A DNA stretch of 64,000 bases from Hominisplanchenecus_A murintestinalis (GTDB taxonomy: Bacteria > Bacillota > Clostridia > Lachnospirales > Lachnospiraceae): assembly GCF_943193015.1 (NCBI RefSeq), contig NZ_CALPCM010000013.1:1-64000 (forward strand), read 5' to 3'. The stretch's first letter is position 1. Every line of letters begins with the position of its first letter. Of the stretch, positions 28,191-36,914 are shown piece after piece. Under the pieces are notes generated by a model, which had not been told where the DNA came from, ran no database searches, and saw nothing but the letters and a program-made list of their open reading frames with translations. A program made the translations under genes and the position numbers.

Positions 28191-29328
28191 TCATCACCGG
28201 CTGCATCCCCCGCTCCAAAAGCATCTGATGGATTTCCGCTACGCCGCGGCTGTCGTCAATCTCAAACTGCTCATCCCCTTTGTCCTCCAGCTCTTCCACA
28301 TGGCTTCCTACGCCTGTGCTTACTCCTGCGGAAATCTTTGTCGCCGCAATCGTGACAATGTTATCGCGGAACCGGGCGCTTTCCCTCGTGGAAATCGTGA
28401 TTCCCGCAAAGGGCATAAACAGCCGGTATGCTGTAATTACCTGCAGAAGCTGTGCTTCATGCACATCCTTCGGGTTAATTTTATCGTTGTTGATAATCGG
28501 GCGGAGCCTTGGACATGAAAATGCAATCTCTGCCTGCGGATACTTCCTCTGCAGCAGCCATGCATGGATTCCTGTAGCAAACGCATCTTTCCTGAAATCA
28601 GCCAGCCCCAGCAGCGCCCCGAATCCCACGCCCCGCATACCGCCCTTCAGGGCACGCTCCTGTGCATTGACCCGATAGGGAAATACCCGCTTATGCCCGC
28701 CCAGGTGAAGGGTTTCGTATTTATCGGAATCGTAAGTTTCCTGGAATACCGTAACATAATCTGCACCGCATTCGTGCAGATATGCGTACTCATCGCTGTT
28801 CATCGGATACACCTCAAGCCCCACCATCTTAAAATACCTGCGGGCAATCTTGCAGGCTTCTCCCAGATATTCAACATCCGATTGTTTCCTGCTCTCCCCT
28901 ACCAGAATCAGGATTTCTTCGAGCCCGGTAGCTGCAATCGCCTCCATTTCCTTCTCAATTTCCTCATAAATAAGCTTCGCCCTTTGAATTTTATTGCGGC
29001 AGTTAAATCCACAGTAAATGCAGTAATTTTCACAATAATTGGAAATATAAATCGGTGTAAACATATACACGGAATTTCCAAAATGCTTCCGCGTCTCCTG
29101 CTGTGCAAGCTGCGCCATTTCTTCCAGGAACGGAGCTGCCGCCGGGGAGAGCAGGGCCCCAAAGTCCTTTGGCGTACGAATATCGTTCGCTAATGCCAGC
29201 CTCACATCTTCCGCCGTATATTTCTCATAATCATATTGATTCATGGCTGCCAGAACCTGCGTCATCACATCTGACTCCAGAACTTCCATGCCCTCCATGT
29301 ATTCCATATGGTTCCATCTGTTTTCCAT
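28171..29328 (-). CDS. thiH: 2-iminoacetate synthase (ThiH)
   Basis: This 385-aa radical SAM enzyme cleaves tyrosine to dehydroglycine (2-iminoacetate) and p-cresol for thiazole synthesis in anaerobes. The 4Fe-4S motif CENYCIYCGFNC lies near residues 99-110. The C-terminal region (VGSHVEELEDKGDEQFEI) matches the ThiH family. The start ATG 29328 follows AGGGGGCGTGG, 13 nt after the thiG stop. It works with ThiG and the ThiS thiocarboxylate. Use of ThiH rather than the oxygen-dependent ThiO fits an anaerobe. Confidence 0.95.
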   Translation of the reverse strand: MENRWNHMEYMEGMEVLESDVMTQVLAAMNQYDYEKYTAEDVRLALANDIRTPKDFGALLSPAAAPFLEEMAQLAQQETRKHFGNSVYMFTPIYISNYCENYCIYCGFNCRNKIQRAKLIYEEIEKEMEAIAATGLEEILILVGESRKQSDVEYLGEACKIARRYFKMVGLEVYPMNSDEYAYLHECGADYVTVFQETYDSDKYETLHLGGHKRVFPYRVNAQERALKGGMRGVGFGALLGLADFRKDAFATGIHAWLLQRKYPQAEIAFSCPRLRPIINNDKINPKDVHEAQLLQVITAYRLFMPFAGITISTRESARFRDNIVTIAATKISAGVSTGVGSHVEELEDKGDEQFEIDDSRGVAEIHQMLLERGMQPVMNDYVYV

Positions 29329-29341
29329 CTTTCCACGCCCC

Positions 29342-30112
29342 CTACTCTGCCAGGAATCCCGTCAACGGGGAAGATGCAGACGCGCGCCCGTCCAGAACTC
29401 TCCCCATGCCTGCCAGGTATGCGCTCCGTCCTGCCTCAATCGCCTTTTTAAATGCTTCTGCCATAGCAGGAATATCTCCCGCCGTAGCGATTGCTGTATT
29501 TGCCATGACTGCCGCCGCGCCAAGCTCCATCGCCTCGCATGCCTGCGAAGGCCGCCCAATCCCTGCGTCCACAATAACAGGCACATCAATTTCCTCAACC
29601 AAAATCTTAATAAACTCCTTTGTAGCCAGGCCTTTATTTGTTCCAATCGGCGCGCCAAGCGGCATCACGCAGGCTGCTCCCGCGCTTACCAAATCTCTTG
29701 CTGCATTTAAATCCGGATACATATATGGCATCACTACGAAGCCTTCTTTTGCAAGGATTTCGGCAGCCCGAATCGTTTCCTGGTTATCCGGCAGAAGATA
29801 TTTGGTGTCACGGATAACTTCAATTTTCACAAAGTCCCCGCACCCCAGTTCCCGTGCCAGCCTGGCGATACGTACCGCCTCATCCGCATTTCTGGCTCCG
29901 GAAGTATTCGGCAGCAGCGTCACGCCGGCCGGAATATGATCCAGGATATTCCCTTCGCCGCCGCTGTTGGCACGCCGTACCGCCAGGGTAATGATTTCCG
30001 CCCCCGCATGCTGCACCGCCGCTTTAATCAAATCCAGATTGTATTTTCCCGAGCCCAGAATAAATCTGGAGTTAAATACATGTCCGCCTAAAATCAATTT
30101 ATCGTCTTTCAT
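29342..30112 (-). CDS. thiG: Thiazole synthase
   Basis: This 256-aa TIM-barrel enzyme condenses 1-deoxyxylulose 5-phosphate, 2-iminoacetate and ThiS-carried sulfur into the thiazole. It shows TLAVRRAN near the N-terminus, KIEVIRD, the barrel motifs MPLGAPIGTNKG and VDAGIGRPSQA, and a normal C-terminus. The ATG at 30112 has GGAGAG upstream and replaces the further ATG at 30136. It is placed between thiF and thiH in one transcript. Confidence 0.96.
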   Translation of the reverse strand: MKDDKLILGGHVFNSRFILGSGKYNLDLIKAAVQHAGAEIITLAVRRANSGGEGNILDHIPAGVTLLPNTSGARNADEAVRIARLARELGCGDFVKIEVIRDTKYLLPDNQETIRAAEILAKEGFVVMPYMYPDLNAARDLVSAGAACVMPLGAPIGTNKGLATKEFIKILVEEIDVPVIVDAGIGRPSQACEAMELGAAAVMANTAIATAGDIPAMAEAFKKAIEAGRSAYLAGMGRVLDGRASASSPLTGFLAE

Positions 30113-30155
30113 GTGCTCTCCTCTTTTCCGTGTCAAATTCTATATACATAGCCGC

Positions 30156-30803
30156 TCAAGCTTCGCTTTCTCCGAGTATCAGCCGCACCGCCATATTCGC
30201 CTGATGCGCCGCGCAAAGCGTCACCCTGGGCGCCATCAAGCTGATTCCGCCTGCAATATCGCTGACTCCGTCCCCGCAGATATACAGCCTGCGCATCCTT
30301 TTATGCGTCTGTATCAGGTTGCTGCTTCCATATCCCGCCATCCCGGTTCCCGCCACGAGAATTGTTTCCGGCAGTTCCGCCAGCAGCGTGTTCACCAGCA
30401 TTGCCTTATTTTCAGCCACGTCAAACGCCTCGCAAACCAGCCTGTCCCCCCGAAAAATTTCCGCCGCATTCTGAGACGTCACTTTTACCTTGTCCACAGT
30501 CATTTTTATATAAGGGTTTATTTCGCGGATTTCCCCCGCAAGCGCTTCCGTCTTATCCATACCCAGATGCTTCATCTTGTAGACCTGCCGGTTCAGATTG
30601 CTGCCTTCTACCTTATCAAAATCCACCAGATGAAGGCTTCCGATCCCGGCCCTCGCCAGCATCACCGCGATATTAGAACCAAGCCCTCCAAGCCCCGCGA
30701 CTGCAGCGTGGGCATGTTTCATTTTCCGGTGGTTTTCCGGCCCGTGGCGTTCTATCAGCAGCGCATCTATTTCTTCCTCTGTTAAAACTTTATGTACTTC
30801 CAT
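30156..30803 (-). CDS. thiF: ThiS adenylyltransferase
   Basis: This 215-aa E1-like enzyme activates the C-terminal GlyGly of ThiS. The nucleotide-binding AGLGGLGSN (near residues 36-44), DFDKVEGSNLNRQ and the ADP-stabilising Asp region are present. It is shorter than E. coli ThiF, and I see no pair of CxxC zinc motifs, a form common in clostridia. Its ATG shares a base with the thiS stop (TGATG), the usual sign of coupled translation with its substrate protein. Confidence 0.93.
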   Translation of the reverse strand: MEVHKVLTEEEIDALLIERHGPENHRKMKHAHAAVAGLGGLGSNIAVMLARAGIGSLHLVDFDKVEGSNLNRQVYKMKHLGMDKTEALAGEIREINPYIKMTVDKVKVTSQNAAEIFRGDRLVCEAFDVAENKAMLVNTLLAELPETILVAGTGMAGYGSSNLIQTHKRMRRLYICGDGVSDIAGGISLMAPRVTLCAAHQANMAVRLILGESEA

Positions 30804-31000
30804 CAGCCGCCACCTACGAAATTTACCACTTCAAATATATCCCCGTCCGCTGTGACAACAGACGCATACTCTGCTTTCGGAAGAATTTCCCCGTTCCGCT
30901 CTACCGCAATCCGCTGCAACGTGAACCCCTCCGCCAGAAGCATCTGCTCCACCGTCGTTCCCGGAGACACTTTTCTTTCTTTTCCATTTAATTTTATCAT
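30803..31000 (-). CDS. thiS: Sulfur carrier protein ThiS
   Basis: This 65-aa beta-grasp protein starts MIKLNGKER and ends in NFVGGG; the terminal GlyGly is adenylated by ThiF and thiocarboxylated. The true start is the internal ATG at 31000, 12 nt after the thiE stop, with GAGAGG upstream. The much longer frame to 31123 is overlap with thiE. Confidence 0.94.
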   Translation of the reverse strand: MIKLNGKERKVSPGTTVEQMLLAEGFTLQRIAVERNGEILPKAEYASVVTADGDIFEVVNFVGGG

Positions 31001-31011
31001 TCCAGATCCTC

Positions 31012-31623
31012 TCAGCCCATTTTTCTGCGGAATCCCCGGATAGCGCCCGGAATATCCCCCGCTTTCATAATTCCTCCGGAAACCGCCAGGCCGTCGCATC
31101 CGCATTCCAACGGTTTCCCGCAATTTTCTGCTGTAATTCCTCCTACCGCTAAATTGGGAATCTTCACCGCATCCAAAATCTGCCTGTACCTTTCCTCAGT
31201 GATAGGCACTGCGTCTTCCTTTGTCTGCGTAGGAAACCATGCCCCGCTGCCCAGATAATCTGCGCCTTCTTTCTCTGCCGCCCGCGCCTGCTCCGGCGTC
31301 TTTGCCGTAGCTCCTACCAGCTTTCCTGCGCCGAGCAGCCTGCGAGCGTCCATTACCGGAATATCCTCCTGCCCCAGATGCACGCCGTCTGCCCCACAGA
31401 GCATAGCAATATCCACTCTGTCATTAATGATAACCTTCGCCCCTGAATTCTCCGCCCATTCCATCAGCAGCCGCGCACGGCGCAGATATTCCGCGGAAGA
31501 AATATTTTTCTCCCGAAGCTGGATATAATCTATGCCCGCCTTAACCGCCTCGCAGATTTTCTCCTTTCCGTAAGAGAAATCCGTAATCAGGTACAGCCAT
31601 TTCTTTCCTGTCCCGTGTATCAT
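31012..31623 (-). CDS. thiE: Thiamine phosphate synthase
   Basis: This 203-aa TIM-barrel enzyme joins HMP pyrophosphate and thiazole phosphate. Canonical motifs are present: DYIQLREKN, IINDRVDIA, ADGVHLGQEDIP, the pyrophosphate loop SGAWFPTQTKED, and AVGGITAEN with VSGGIM. The ATG at 31623 follows GGAGGACAGG; the one at 31647 would include this ribosome site. The 104 nt between thiD and this gene hold no visible gene, only two GATACGGTAT direct repeats. Confidence 0.95.
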   Translation of the reverse strand: MIHGTGKKWLYLITDFSYGKEKICEAVKAGIDYIQLREKNISSAEYLRRARLLMEWAENSGAKVIINDRVDIAMLCGADGVHLGQEDIPVMDARRLLGAGKLVGATAKTPEQARAAEKEGADYLGSGAWFPTQTKEDAVPITEERYRQILDAVKIPNLAVGGITAENCGKPLECGCDGLAVSGGIMKAGDIPGAIRGFRRKMG

Positions 31624-31727
31624 TGCCTGTCCTCCATTTTCTGACATCCGTACTGCGTATACCGTATCCCCGCAGTTTAGTCCTGCTCATTTTCTAACAT
31701 ACCGTATCCGAAGGCAGCTTCTTCGCG

Positions 31728-32609
31728 CTATCTTATCTTCATCTTCCAGAGATGGTTCAGCGCTCCGTGCCCATGCCCGATTCCCGGACTGTTTTCCAGG
31801 CAGCCTGTCAGATATGTTTTCGCCTCCCGTACGGCTTCCTCCAGAGAATATCCCTTTGCCAGATTGCAGGCAATCGCGGACGACAACGTGCAGCCTGTTC
31901 CATGAGTATGCCGTGTCTCCACGCGCCTGCCCGGAAACCAAATGCCTTTCTCTCCGTCATACAGATAGTCGGCAGGCGCACCTTTGCGGTGCCCTCCTTT
32001 TATCAGGAACGCCGTGTGCCAGTGCTCAGAAAAGGCATACGCCATGTTTTCCGTCCATAAAACGCTTCCGCAATCCGCTTCTTTACTCTGCTCTTCTATA
32101 GCCGCCTTTGGATAGCTCCCACTGCTGCTCTGCATTTCTTCTTTACCCAAAGAACCCTTTAGAAAATCTGCCAGCTTTCCGGCTTCCGGCACATTCGGCG
32201 TAACCAGCGTAACTTTGGGAAACAAGATTTGCCGCATCGCTTCTGCCGCATCGGAGCGCAAAAGTTCTCGGCCGCTGCTGGAAACCATGACCGGATCGAG
32301 CACGACGTGTTCCAGCCCCCAGCGTTCGATTGCTTCGCTTATCACTTCTACATTTTCTCTGGAGTACACCATCCCAATCTTCACCGCATCCGGCCGAATA
32401 TCCTCCAGCACACTGGAAAGCTGCGCCGCCACAACCTCCGGAGGCAGCTCTTCCACTCGCTGGACGCCAAGGGTATTCTGGGCAGTTACGGCAGTAATCA
32501 CACTCATTCCGTAAACTCCATAGGCGCACATCACTTTCAAATCTGCCTGAATGCCCGCCCCCCCGCCGGAATCCGACCCTGCAATGGTAAGCACTTTCTT
32601 ATTCATCAT
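31728..32609 (-). CDS. thiD: Hydroxymethylpyrimidine / HMP-phosphate kinase
   Basis: This 293-aa ribokinase-fold enzyme phosphorylates HMP and HMP-P for thiamine synthesis. It shows AGSDSGGGAGIQADLK, DPVMVSSSG, TPNVPEA, IKGGHRKG and the catalytic THGTGCTLSSA. It is somewhat longer than usual because of an insertion of roughly 16 residues between TPNVPEA and KGGH, which contains a Ser-rich stretch. It overlaps the thiC stop by 11 nt, so expression is coupled. Confidence 0.95.
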   Translation of the reverse strand: MMNKKVLTIAGSDSGGGAGIQADLKVMCAYGVYGMSVITAVTAQNTLGVQRVEELPPEVVAAQLSSVLEDIRPDAVKIGMVYSRENVEVISEAIERWGLEHVVLDPVMVSSSGRELLRSDAAEAMRQILFPKVTLVTPNVPEAGKLADFLKGSLGKEEMQSSSGSYPKAAIEEQSKEADCGSVLWTENMAYAFSEHWHTAFLIKGGHRKGAPADYLYDGEKGIWFPGRRVETRHTHGTGCTLSSAIACNLAKGYSLEEAVREAKTYLTGCLENSPGIGHGHGALNHLWKMKIR

Positions 32610-33906
32610 AAATATTTACGATTTCACCGTCCAGGATACGGTTCATATTTTTCACCGCGCAGAAGTTCCCGCACATGCTGCAGGTATCCTCTTTTTCCGG
32701 CTTCGCAGACGCACGGTAACGCCTTGCCTTTTCCGGGTCGATACTCAGTTCAAACATGCCTTCCCAGTCCAGCTTCTTCCGGGCTTCGCTCATCCGGTTG
32801 TCCCAGTCCACTGCGCCTTTAATGCCTTTCGCCACATCCGCCGCATGAGCCGCAATCCTTGACGCGATAATTCCTTCCTTCACATCTTCCAAATCCGGCA
32901 GGCGCAGATGCTCGGCAGGCGTCACATAGCACAGGAACGATGCGCCGTATGCCGCCGCCACCGCGCCGCCAATCGCCGCCGTAATGTGGTCGTACCCCGG
33001 AGCCACGTCTGTCACCAGAGGCCCCAGCACATAAAACGGAGCGCCCTGGCAGATGGTCTGCTGGATTTTCATATTTGCCGCAATCTGGTCAAGCGGCATA
33101 TGTCCCGGTCCCTCAACCATTACCTGTACATCCTTCTCCCAGGCGCGTTTCGTCAGCTCTCCCAGGGTAATCAACTCTTCAATCTGGGAAATATCCGAGG
33201 CATCCTTTAAACATCCCGGGCGGCAGGCGTCCCCAAGGCTCATAGTAATATCATATTCCCGGCAGATATCCAGAATCTCGTCATAATGCTCATAAAACGG
33301 ATTTTCCTCCCCCGTCATTTCCATCCATGCGAAAATAATGGAACCGCCCCTGGACACGATATTCGTGAGACGCTTATTCCTCTTAAATTTCCCGGCAGTT
33401 TCCCTATTGATGCCACAGTGGATTGTCATAAAATCCACCCCGTCCTCCGCATGCATCTTCACAATATCCAGCCATTCCTGAGATGTGATTTCTTTCAGCG
33501 GCTTATGATAATACACTACCGCGTCATAAATCGGCACTGTACCGATGATAGCCGGGCACTCGCTGGTCAGTCTTCGCCGGAACGTCCGGGTATCGCCGTA
33601 GGAACTCAAATCCATAATCGACTCCGCCCCCATTGCCACAGCGCTGTTTACTTTCGCCACTTCCACATCCATGTCCTTACAGTCCCTGGAAATCCCCAGG
33701 TTTACATTGATTTTCGTCTTAAGCCTGGAACCAATCGCTGCAGGGCTTAAAGACGTGTGACGCTTATTCGCAGGGATAATCGCCTGTCCCTTCGCCATCA
33801 GCTCCATCAGCTCCTTGACATCCATCTCCTCTTTCGCCGCCGCAGCTTCCATCTCCGGGGTGACAATCCCTTTTCTTGCGGCATCCATCTGTGTTGTGTA
33901 ATCCAT
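32599..33906 (-). CDS. thiC: Phosphomethylpyrimidine synthase
   Basis: This 435-aa radical SAM enzyme converts aminoimidazole ribotide to HMP phosphate. The C-terminal CSMCGNFC motif binds the 4Fe-4S cluster, and MTIHCGINRET and VEGPGHMPL are family signatures. It is the clostridial short form without the N-terminal extension of enterobacterial ThiC. The ATG at 33906 has AGGAGGAATG-type spacing. The longer frame to 34011 runs into the riboswitch. It is the first gene of an eight-gene operon. Confidence 0.96.
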   Translation of the reverse strand: MDYTTQMDAARKGIVTPEMEAAAAKEEMDVKELMELMAKGQAIIPANKRHTSLSPAAIGSRLKTKINVNLGISRDCKDMDVEVAKVNSAVAMGAESIMDLSSYGDTRTFRRRLTSECPAIIGTVPIYDAVVYYHKPLKEITSQEWLDIVKMHAEDGVDFMTIHCGINRETAGKFKRNKRLTNIVSRGGSIIFAWMEMTGEENPFYEHYDEILDICREYDITMSLGDACRPGCLKDASDISQIEELITLGELTKRAWEKDVQVMVEGPGHMPLDQIAANMKIQQTICQGAPFYVLGPLVTDVAPGYDHITAAIGGAVAAAYGASFLCYVTPAEHLRLPDLEDVKEGIIASRIAAHAADVAKGIKGAVDWDNRMSEARKKLDWEGMFELSIDPEKARRYRASAKPEKEDTCSMCGNFCAVKNMNRILDGEIVNIYDE

Positions 33907-34010
33907 ACATTCCTCCTGTTTCGCTTTGTGGGTAATTCCCTTTACGGCAACAAGGGCGTCCCTGACGGAACGCCCCTGTTTTCTGCACTCACTGCGCACA
34001 TATTCTCTCA

Positions 34011-34096
34011 TTTCCTACGCCGGCATTATCCGTATCAGGTTCATGGGTCGAAATCCGCTCGTATTTCCTCTCAGCCGGCGCGCCAGCTCCCCGTTA
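34011..34096 (-). promoter_or_regulatory. TPP riboswitch upstream of thiC
   Basis: On the minus strand, the THI-box blocks occur in order: GGGGAGC, GGCTGAGAGGA, GACCCATGAACCTGAT and GGATAATGCCGGCGTAGG. TPP binding should switch off the whole operon. Between the aptamer and thiC (33907-34010) there is a hairpin with arms GGGGCGT and ACGCCC, but no U-run after it, so the expression platform (termination or ribosome-site masking) is not settled by eye. Confidence 0.95.
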
Positions 34097-34116
34097 CTTT
34101 ATCAACTTGTGCTTTT

Positions 34117-34145
34117 ATGATAAGCCCTGCCTGGAAATTTGTCAA
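34117..34145 (-). promoter_or_regulatory. Promoter of the thiamine operon
   Basis: On the minus strand, TTGACA (34145-34140), 17 nt, TATCAT (34122-34117), about 20 nt before the TPP aptamer. The rest of the interval to the telA stop shows nothing else clear. Confidence 0.8.
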
Positions 34146-34221
34146 ATGGGTTTTCAGAATTCACTTATTTTATATATATGGAAAACAACCGCTTCCAAAA
34201 AACGCAATATCCCCATTCTGC

Positions 34222-35376
34222 CTACCGCGCCCCTACTGTACTGAGCAGTTTACTTTTCAGTTCTCCCTCAATCTTCCGCATTTCTATCTCCGCCGCCTGC
34301 CTCTTTTCCCGTCCTTCCCGCTGGATACGAAGCACTTCATCGAGAGTAGAAATCAGGGATTCATTTGTTGCTTTCAGAGTTTCAATGTCTACAATCCCGC
34401 GTTCGGACTCTTTGGCCGTCTCGATGGTAGCCATTTTGAGGGTCTGGGCGTTTTTGCGGAGCAGTTCGTTTGTCATATCCGTGACTTCCCGCTGGGCTTT
34501 CGCTGCCTGAGAAGCATGGGACACGCCAAGAGCCAGCACCATCTGGCTCTTCCAGAGCGGCACTGTGTTTACCAGAGTAGACTGGATTTTTTCAGCCATT
34601 GTTGTGTCGTTCTCCTGGATCAGCCGGAGCTGGGGGGCTGTCTGCAGAGAAATCTGGCGGGTCAGCTCCAAATCATAAAGCTTTTTCTCAAAACGTCCGC
34701 ACATGGAATCCAAATCGCGTACAGCCTGGGCGTCTTCGGGAAGCCCTGACTGATCGGCTTTCTGCATAAGTGCAGGCAATTCCTCTGCCCTTACCTGAGC
34801 CAGCTTCTTTTTTCCTGCCAGGATATACATAGACAGTTCCTTAAAGTAAGTTTTATTCAGTTCATACATCTTGTCCAGCATTGCCACGTCTTTCATGAGC
34901 TGAACCTGATGCCCTTCCAGCACCCGGGTGATTTTGGTCACATTCGCTTCTGCCTTTACATACTTAGACTTCATAGCGCCCAGTTTATTTGTTCCTTTCT
35001 TAAAAAAGCCAAAAACACCTTTCTCTTCTTCCACAGCGTCAAAGCTTTTAAGCTCTGCAACCACATTTGTAAGCATGTCCCCGACCTCTCCCAGGTCTTT
35101 CGTGCGCACGTTTTCAAGCGCAGACTCCGAAAAGTCCGCCATCTTTTTCTGCGCCCCCGCCCCATACTGCAAAATCATGCCGGAATTGTGCAAATCAATC
35201 TGTTTTGAAAAGTCCTCTACCATCTTCTTTTCTTCCTCTGACAAAATGGACTCTTCATAAACCGGAACCTCTGCCGGTTTTTCCGGCGCCGCTGCAGGCA
35301 CAGGCGCTTTCTCTTCCTCAAATGGATGGAACGTCAATGTCGGCGTTTCCTGAAAATCTTTAAATTCTTCTCTCAT
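34222..35376 (-). CDS. TelA-family protein (toxic anion resistance family)
   Basis: This 384-aa, largely helical protein of the TelA family (PF05816) is named after tellurite resistance but has a poorly defined, envelope-stress-related role. A Pro/Glu-rich N-terminal linker (PVPAAAPEKPAEVPVYEE) precedes the conserved helical body (LVNTVPLWKSQMVLALG is a family hallmark). The ATG at 35376 has GGGAGG upstream. It follows the XpaC-like gene by 22 nt, reproducing the xpaC-telA pair known in bacilli. Confidence 0.88.
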   Translation of the reverse strand: MREEFKDFQETPTLTFHPFEEEKAPVPAAAPEKPAEVPVYEESILSEEEKKMVEDFSKQIDLHNSGMILQYGAGAQKKMADFSESALENVRTKDLGEVGDMLTNVVAELKSFDAVEEEKGVFGFFKKGTNKLGAMKSKYVKAEANVTKITRVLEGHQVQLMKDVAMLDKMYELNKTYFKELSMYILAGKKKLAQVRAEELPALMQKADQSGLPEDAQAVRDLDSMCGRFEKKLYDLELTRQISLQTAPQLRLIQENDTTMAEKIQSTLVNTVPLWKSQMVLALGVSHASQAAKAQREVTDMTNELLRKNAQTLKMATIETAKESERGIVDIETLKATNESLISTLDEVLRIQREGREKRQAAEIEMRKIEGELKSKLLSTVGAR

Positions 35377-35398
35377 GTCATCCTCCCGTTTCAATATA

Positions 35399-36661
35399 TT
35401 AGCTGTTCAACGGCGTATTGCGCGCGCCAAAATCTGCGCCTGTCAATCCCTCCTGCGCCAGCATTGTCTGCAGCACGGTGATATCTGAGGAAATATCCCA
35501 CGCCTTGTCCTGAAAAAAGCTGTCCAGAAGATTTTCAAACGCCTGGTTAATGGTATCCAGGGTTCCCTCTATTTCCTGCCTTGCAGAAAGGATATTGCTG
35601 CCCTGCACAGGCTGAGCCGCCATATCCTGATAAGCTTCCAGCAGTTTCACGGTAGTAGGCAGATAATACCCCATAAACTTATGCAGCTCATCCACAAGCT
35701 CCGGCTGCTTCTCCACTCTCTGGAAAATCTTCTGTACAATCAGTTCCATGCGGGAAATCTTTTCCTCTATTTCCCTTCCGGAAACGGCATCCCGGCATGT
35801 CCTTATTTTCCTGAGATATTCTTCACCTTCATGGATAACTTTCTGCGCCGCCTCTGGCAGTCCCGGATTATCCTCTGCATTCAAGCTCTCGGGCGCTGCG
35901 CTTTGCCGCTCTTTTTCTCCCTCTATCCGCAGCCGCTGGCGTTCCTCAAGCTGCGCCTGTGCCGCACAGTACATATCATACGCTTCATGGCTCACCATTA
36001 AGCAAGTCTCCTGCTTATCCAAATGTCCCTGCAGGAACATTCCTCTCCGCAGCATATTCCGTATATCGCGGCGTACATAACCCTCTGATTTTCCCACTGA
36101 CGCTGCCAGTTCCCTGAGCGAGCAGTAGTTTCTGTTCCTGAAATTCCCTATGTAGGCCCGGAAACGTTTCACCCGCCTTATCATTCGTGTTCCCATTCCG
36201 CCTACAATGCCGCCGGCAAGCGCAAAAGGCAGGAACGCCGCCGCCACTTTCAGAGGCACGGGAAATCCCCCCAAAATCCCTACCCAAAGCAGAATCACTG
36301 CCGCAATACCAAGCCCCCCTGCCAATGTATAACCGCTTACGGAGAGCGCAATTCCCCCTCCCATCGTTCCGGCTGTGCTCCGAAACAGTGCATTTGCGCT
36401 TACAGGCACCATCTGATTCATACCCTGTTTCTTCTTTTCACGCATCCCCTGCTTCGGGGACACATTGCGGTACTTTCCTTTTCGGTTTCCCTCATTAAGC
36501 TTTTCTTCTGCATAGGATAGCCCCTGGCTGACTCCCTCCACTGCCTGGTTGATTGTCCGGCTGATTGTCTCATTTAATTTCTGAAAATCCTGGGAATCAA
36601 TCGCAGACTGCACAAGATTCCTGATGTCATTACCTAAATTTGACCAGTCCTGATTTGTCAT
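35399..36661 (-). CDS. XpaC-like membrane protein
   Basis: This 420-aa protein has a soluble N-terminus, two hydrophobic spans (about residues 108-155, GLGIAAVILLWVGILGG and VAAAFLPFALAGGIVGG) and a helical C-terminal half typical of the XpaC family. The family is annotated from 5-bromo-4-chloroindolyl phosphate hydrolysis, but no enzymatic residues are established. The central segment SLRELAASVGKSEGYVRRDI looks like a winged-helix or HTH element. The start at 36661 has GAGGTGAG upstream. It forms an operon with the TelA-like gene. Confidence 0.75.
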   Translation of the reverse strand: MTNQDWSNLGNDIRNLVQSAIDSQDFQKLNETISRTINQAVEGVSQGLSYAEEKLNEGNRKGKYRNVSPKQGMREKKKQGMNQMVPVSANALFRSTAGTMGGGIALSVSGYTLAGGLGIAAVILLWVGILGGFPVPLKVAAAFLPFALAGGIVGGMGTRMIRRVKRFRAYIGNFRNRNYCSLRELAASVGKSEGYVRRDIRNMLRRGMFLQGHLDKQETCLMVSHEAYDMYCAAQAQLEERQRLRIEGEKERQSAAPESLNAEDNPGLPEAAQKVIHEGEEYLRKIRTCRDAVSGREIEEKISRMELIVQKIFQRVEKQPELVDELHKFMGYYLPTTVKLLEAYQDMAAQPVQGSNILSARQEIEGTLDTINQAFENLLDSFFQDKAWDISSDITVLQTMLAQEGLTGADFGARNTPLNS

Positions 36662-36736
36662 TTTTTACTCACCTCAAATTTAATACGCACTTTTCATAAC
36701 CGCCTTGCCCGCGGCCGGCTTGCTGCCATTTTCTTA

Positions 36737-36765
36737 ATTATAACCTTATCTGCCGTAAACTACAA
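36737..36765 (-). promoter_or_regulatory. Promoter of the xpaC-telA operon
   Basis: On the minus strand, TTGTAG (36765-36760), 17 nt, TATAAT (36742-36737), 75 nt upstream of the XpaC-like start. Confidence 0.65.
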
Positions 36766-36914
36766 CGAACTTTTTTCTTAAAAAACCCTTGCATTTTCCA
36801 TTCCATAGGTATAATATATCCATAACATGACATAGTATTTAAAACTACATTAAGTATTATTGACTCTACTTATTGTATTGGCGCATTTTATTTTAGCAGA
36901 AAGGAAGTACCACT

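Noticed and set aside
30803..31123. ThiS as a 106-aa protein
   Set aside because: The first 41 codons overlap thiE and look like translated thiE sequence; the internal ATG at 31000 has a ribosome site and gives a standard 65-aa ThiS.
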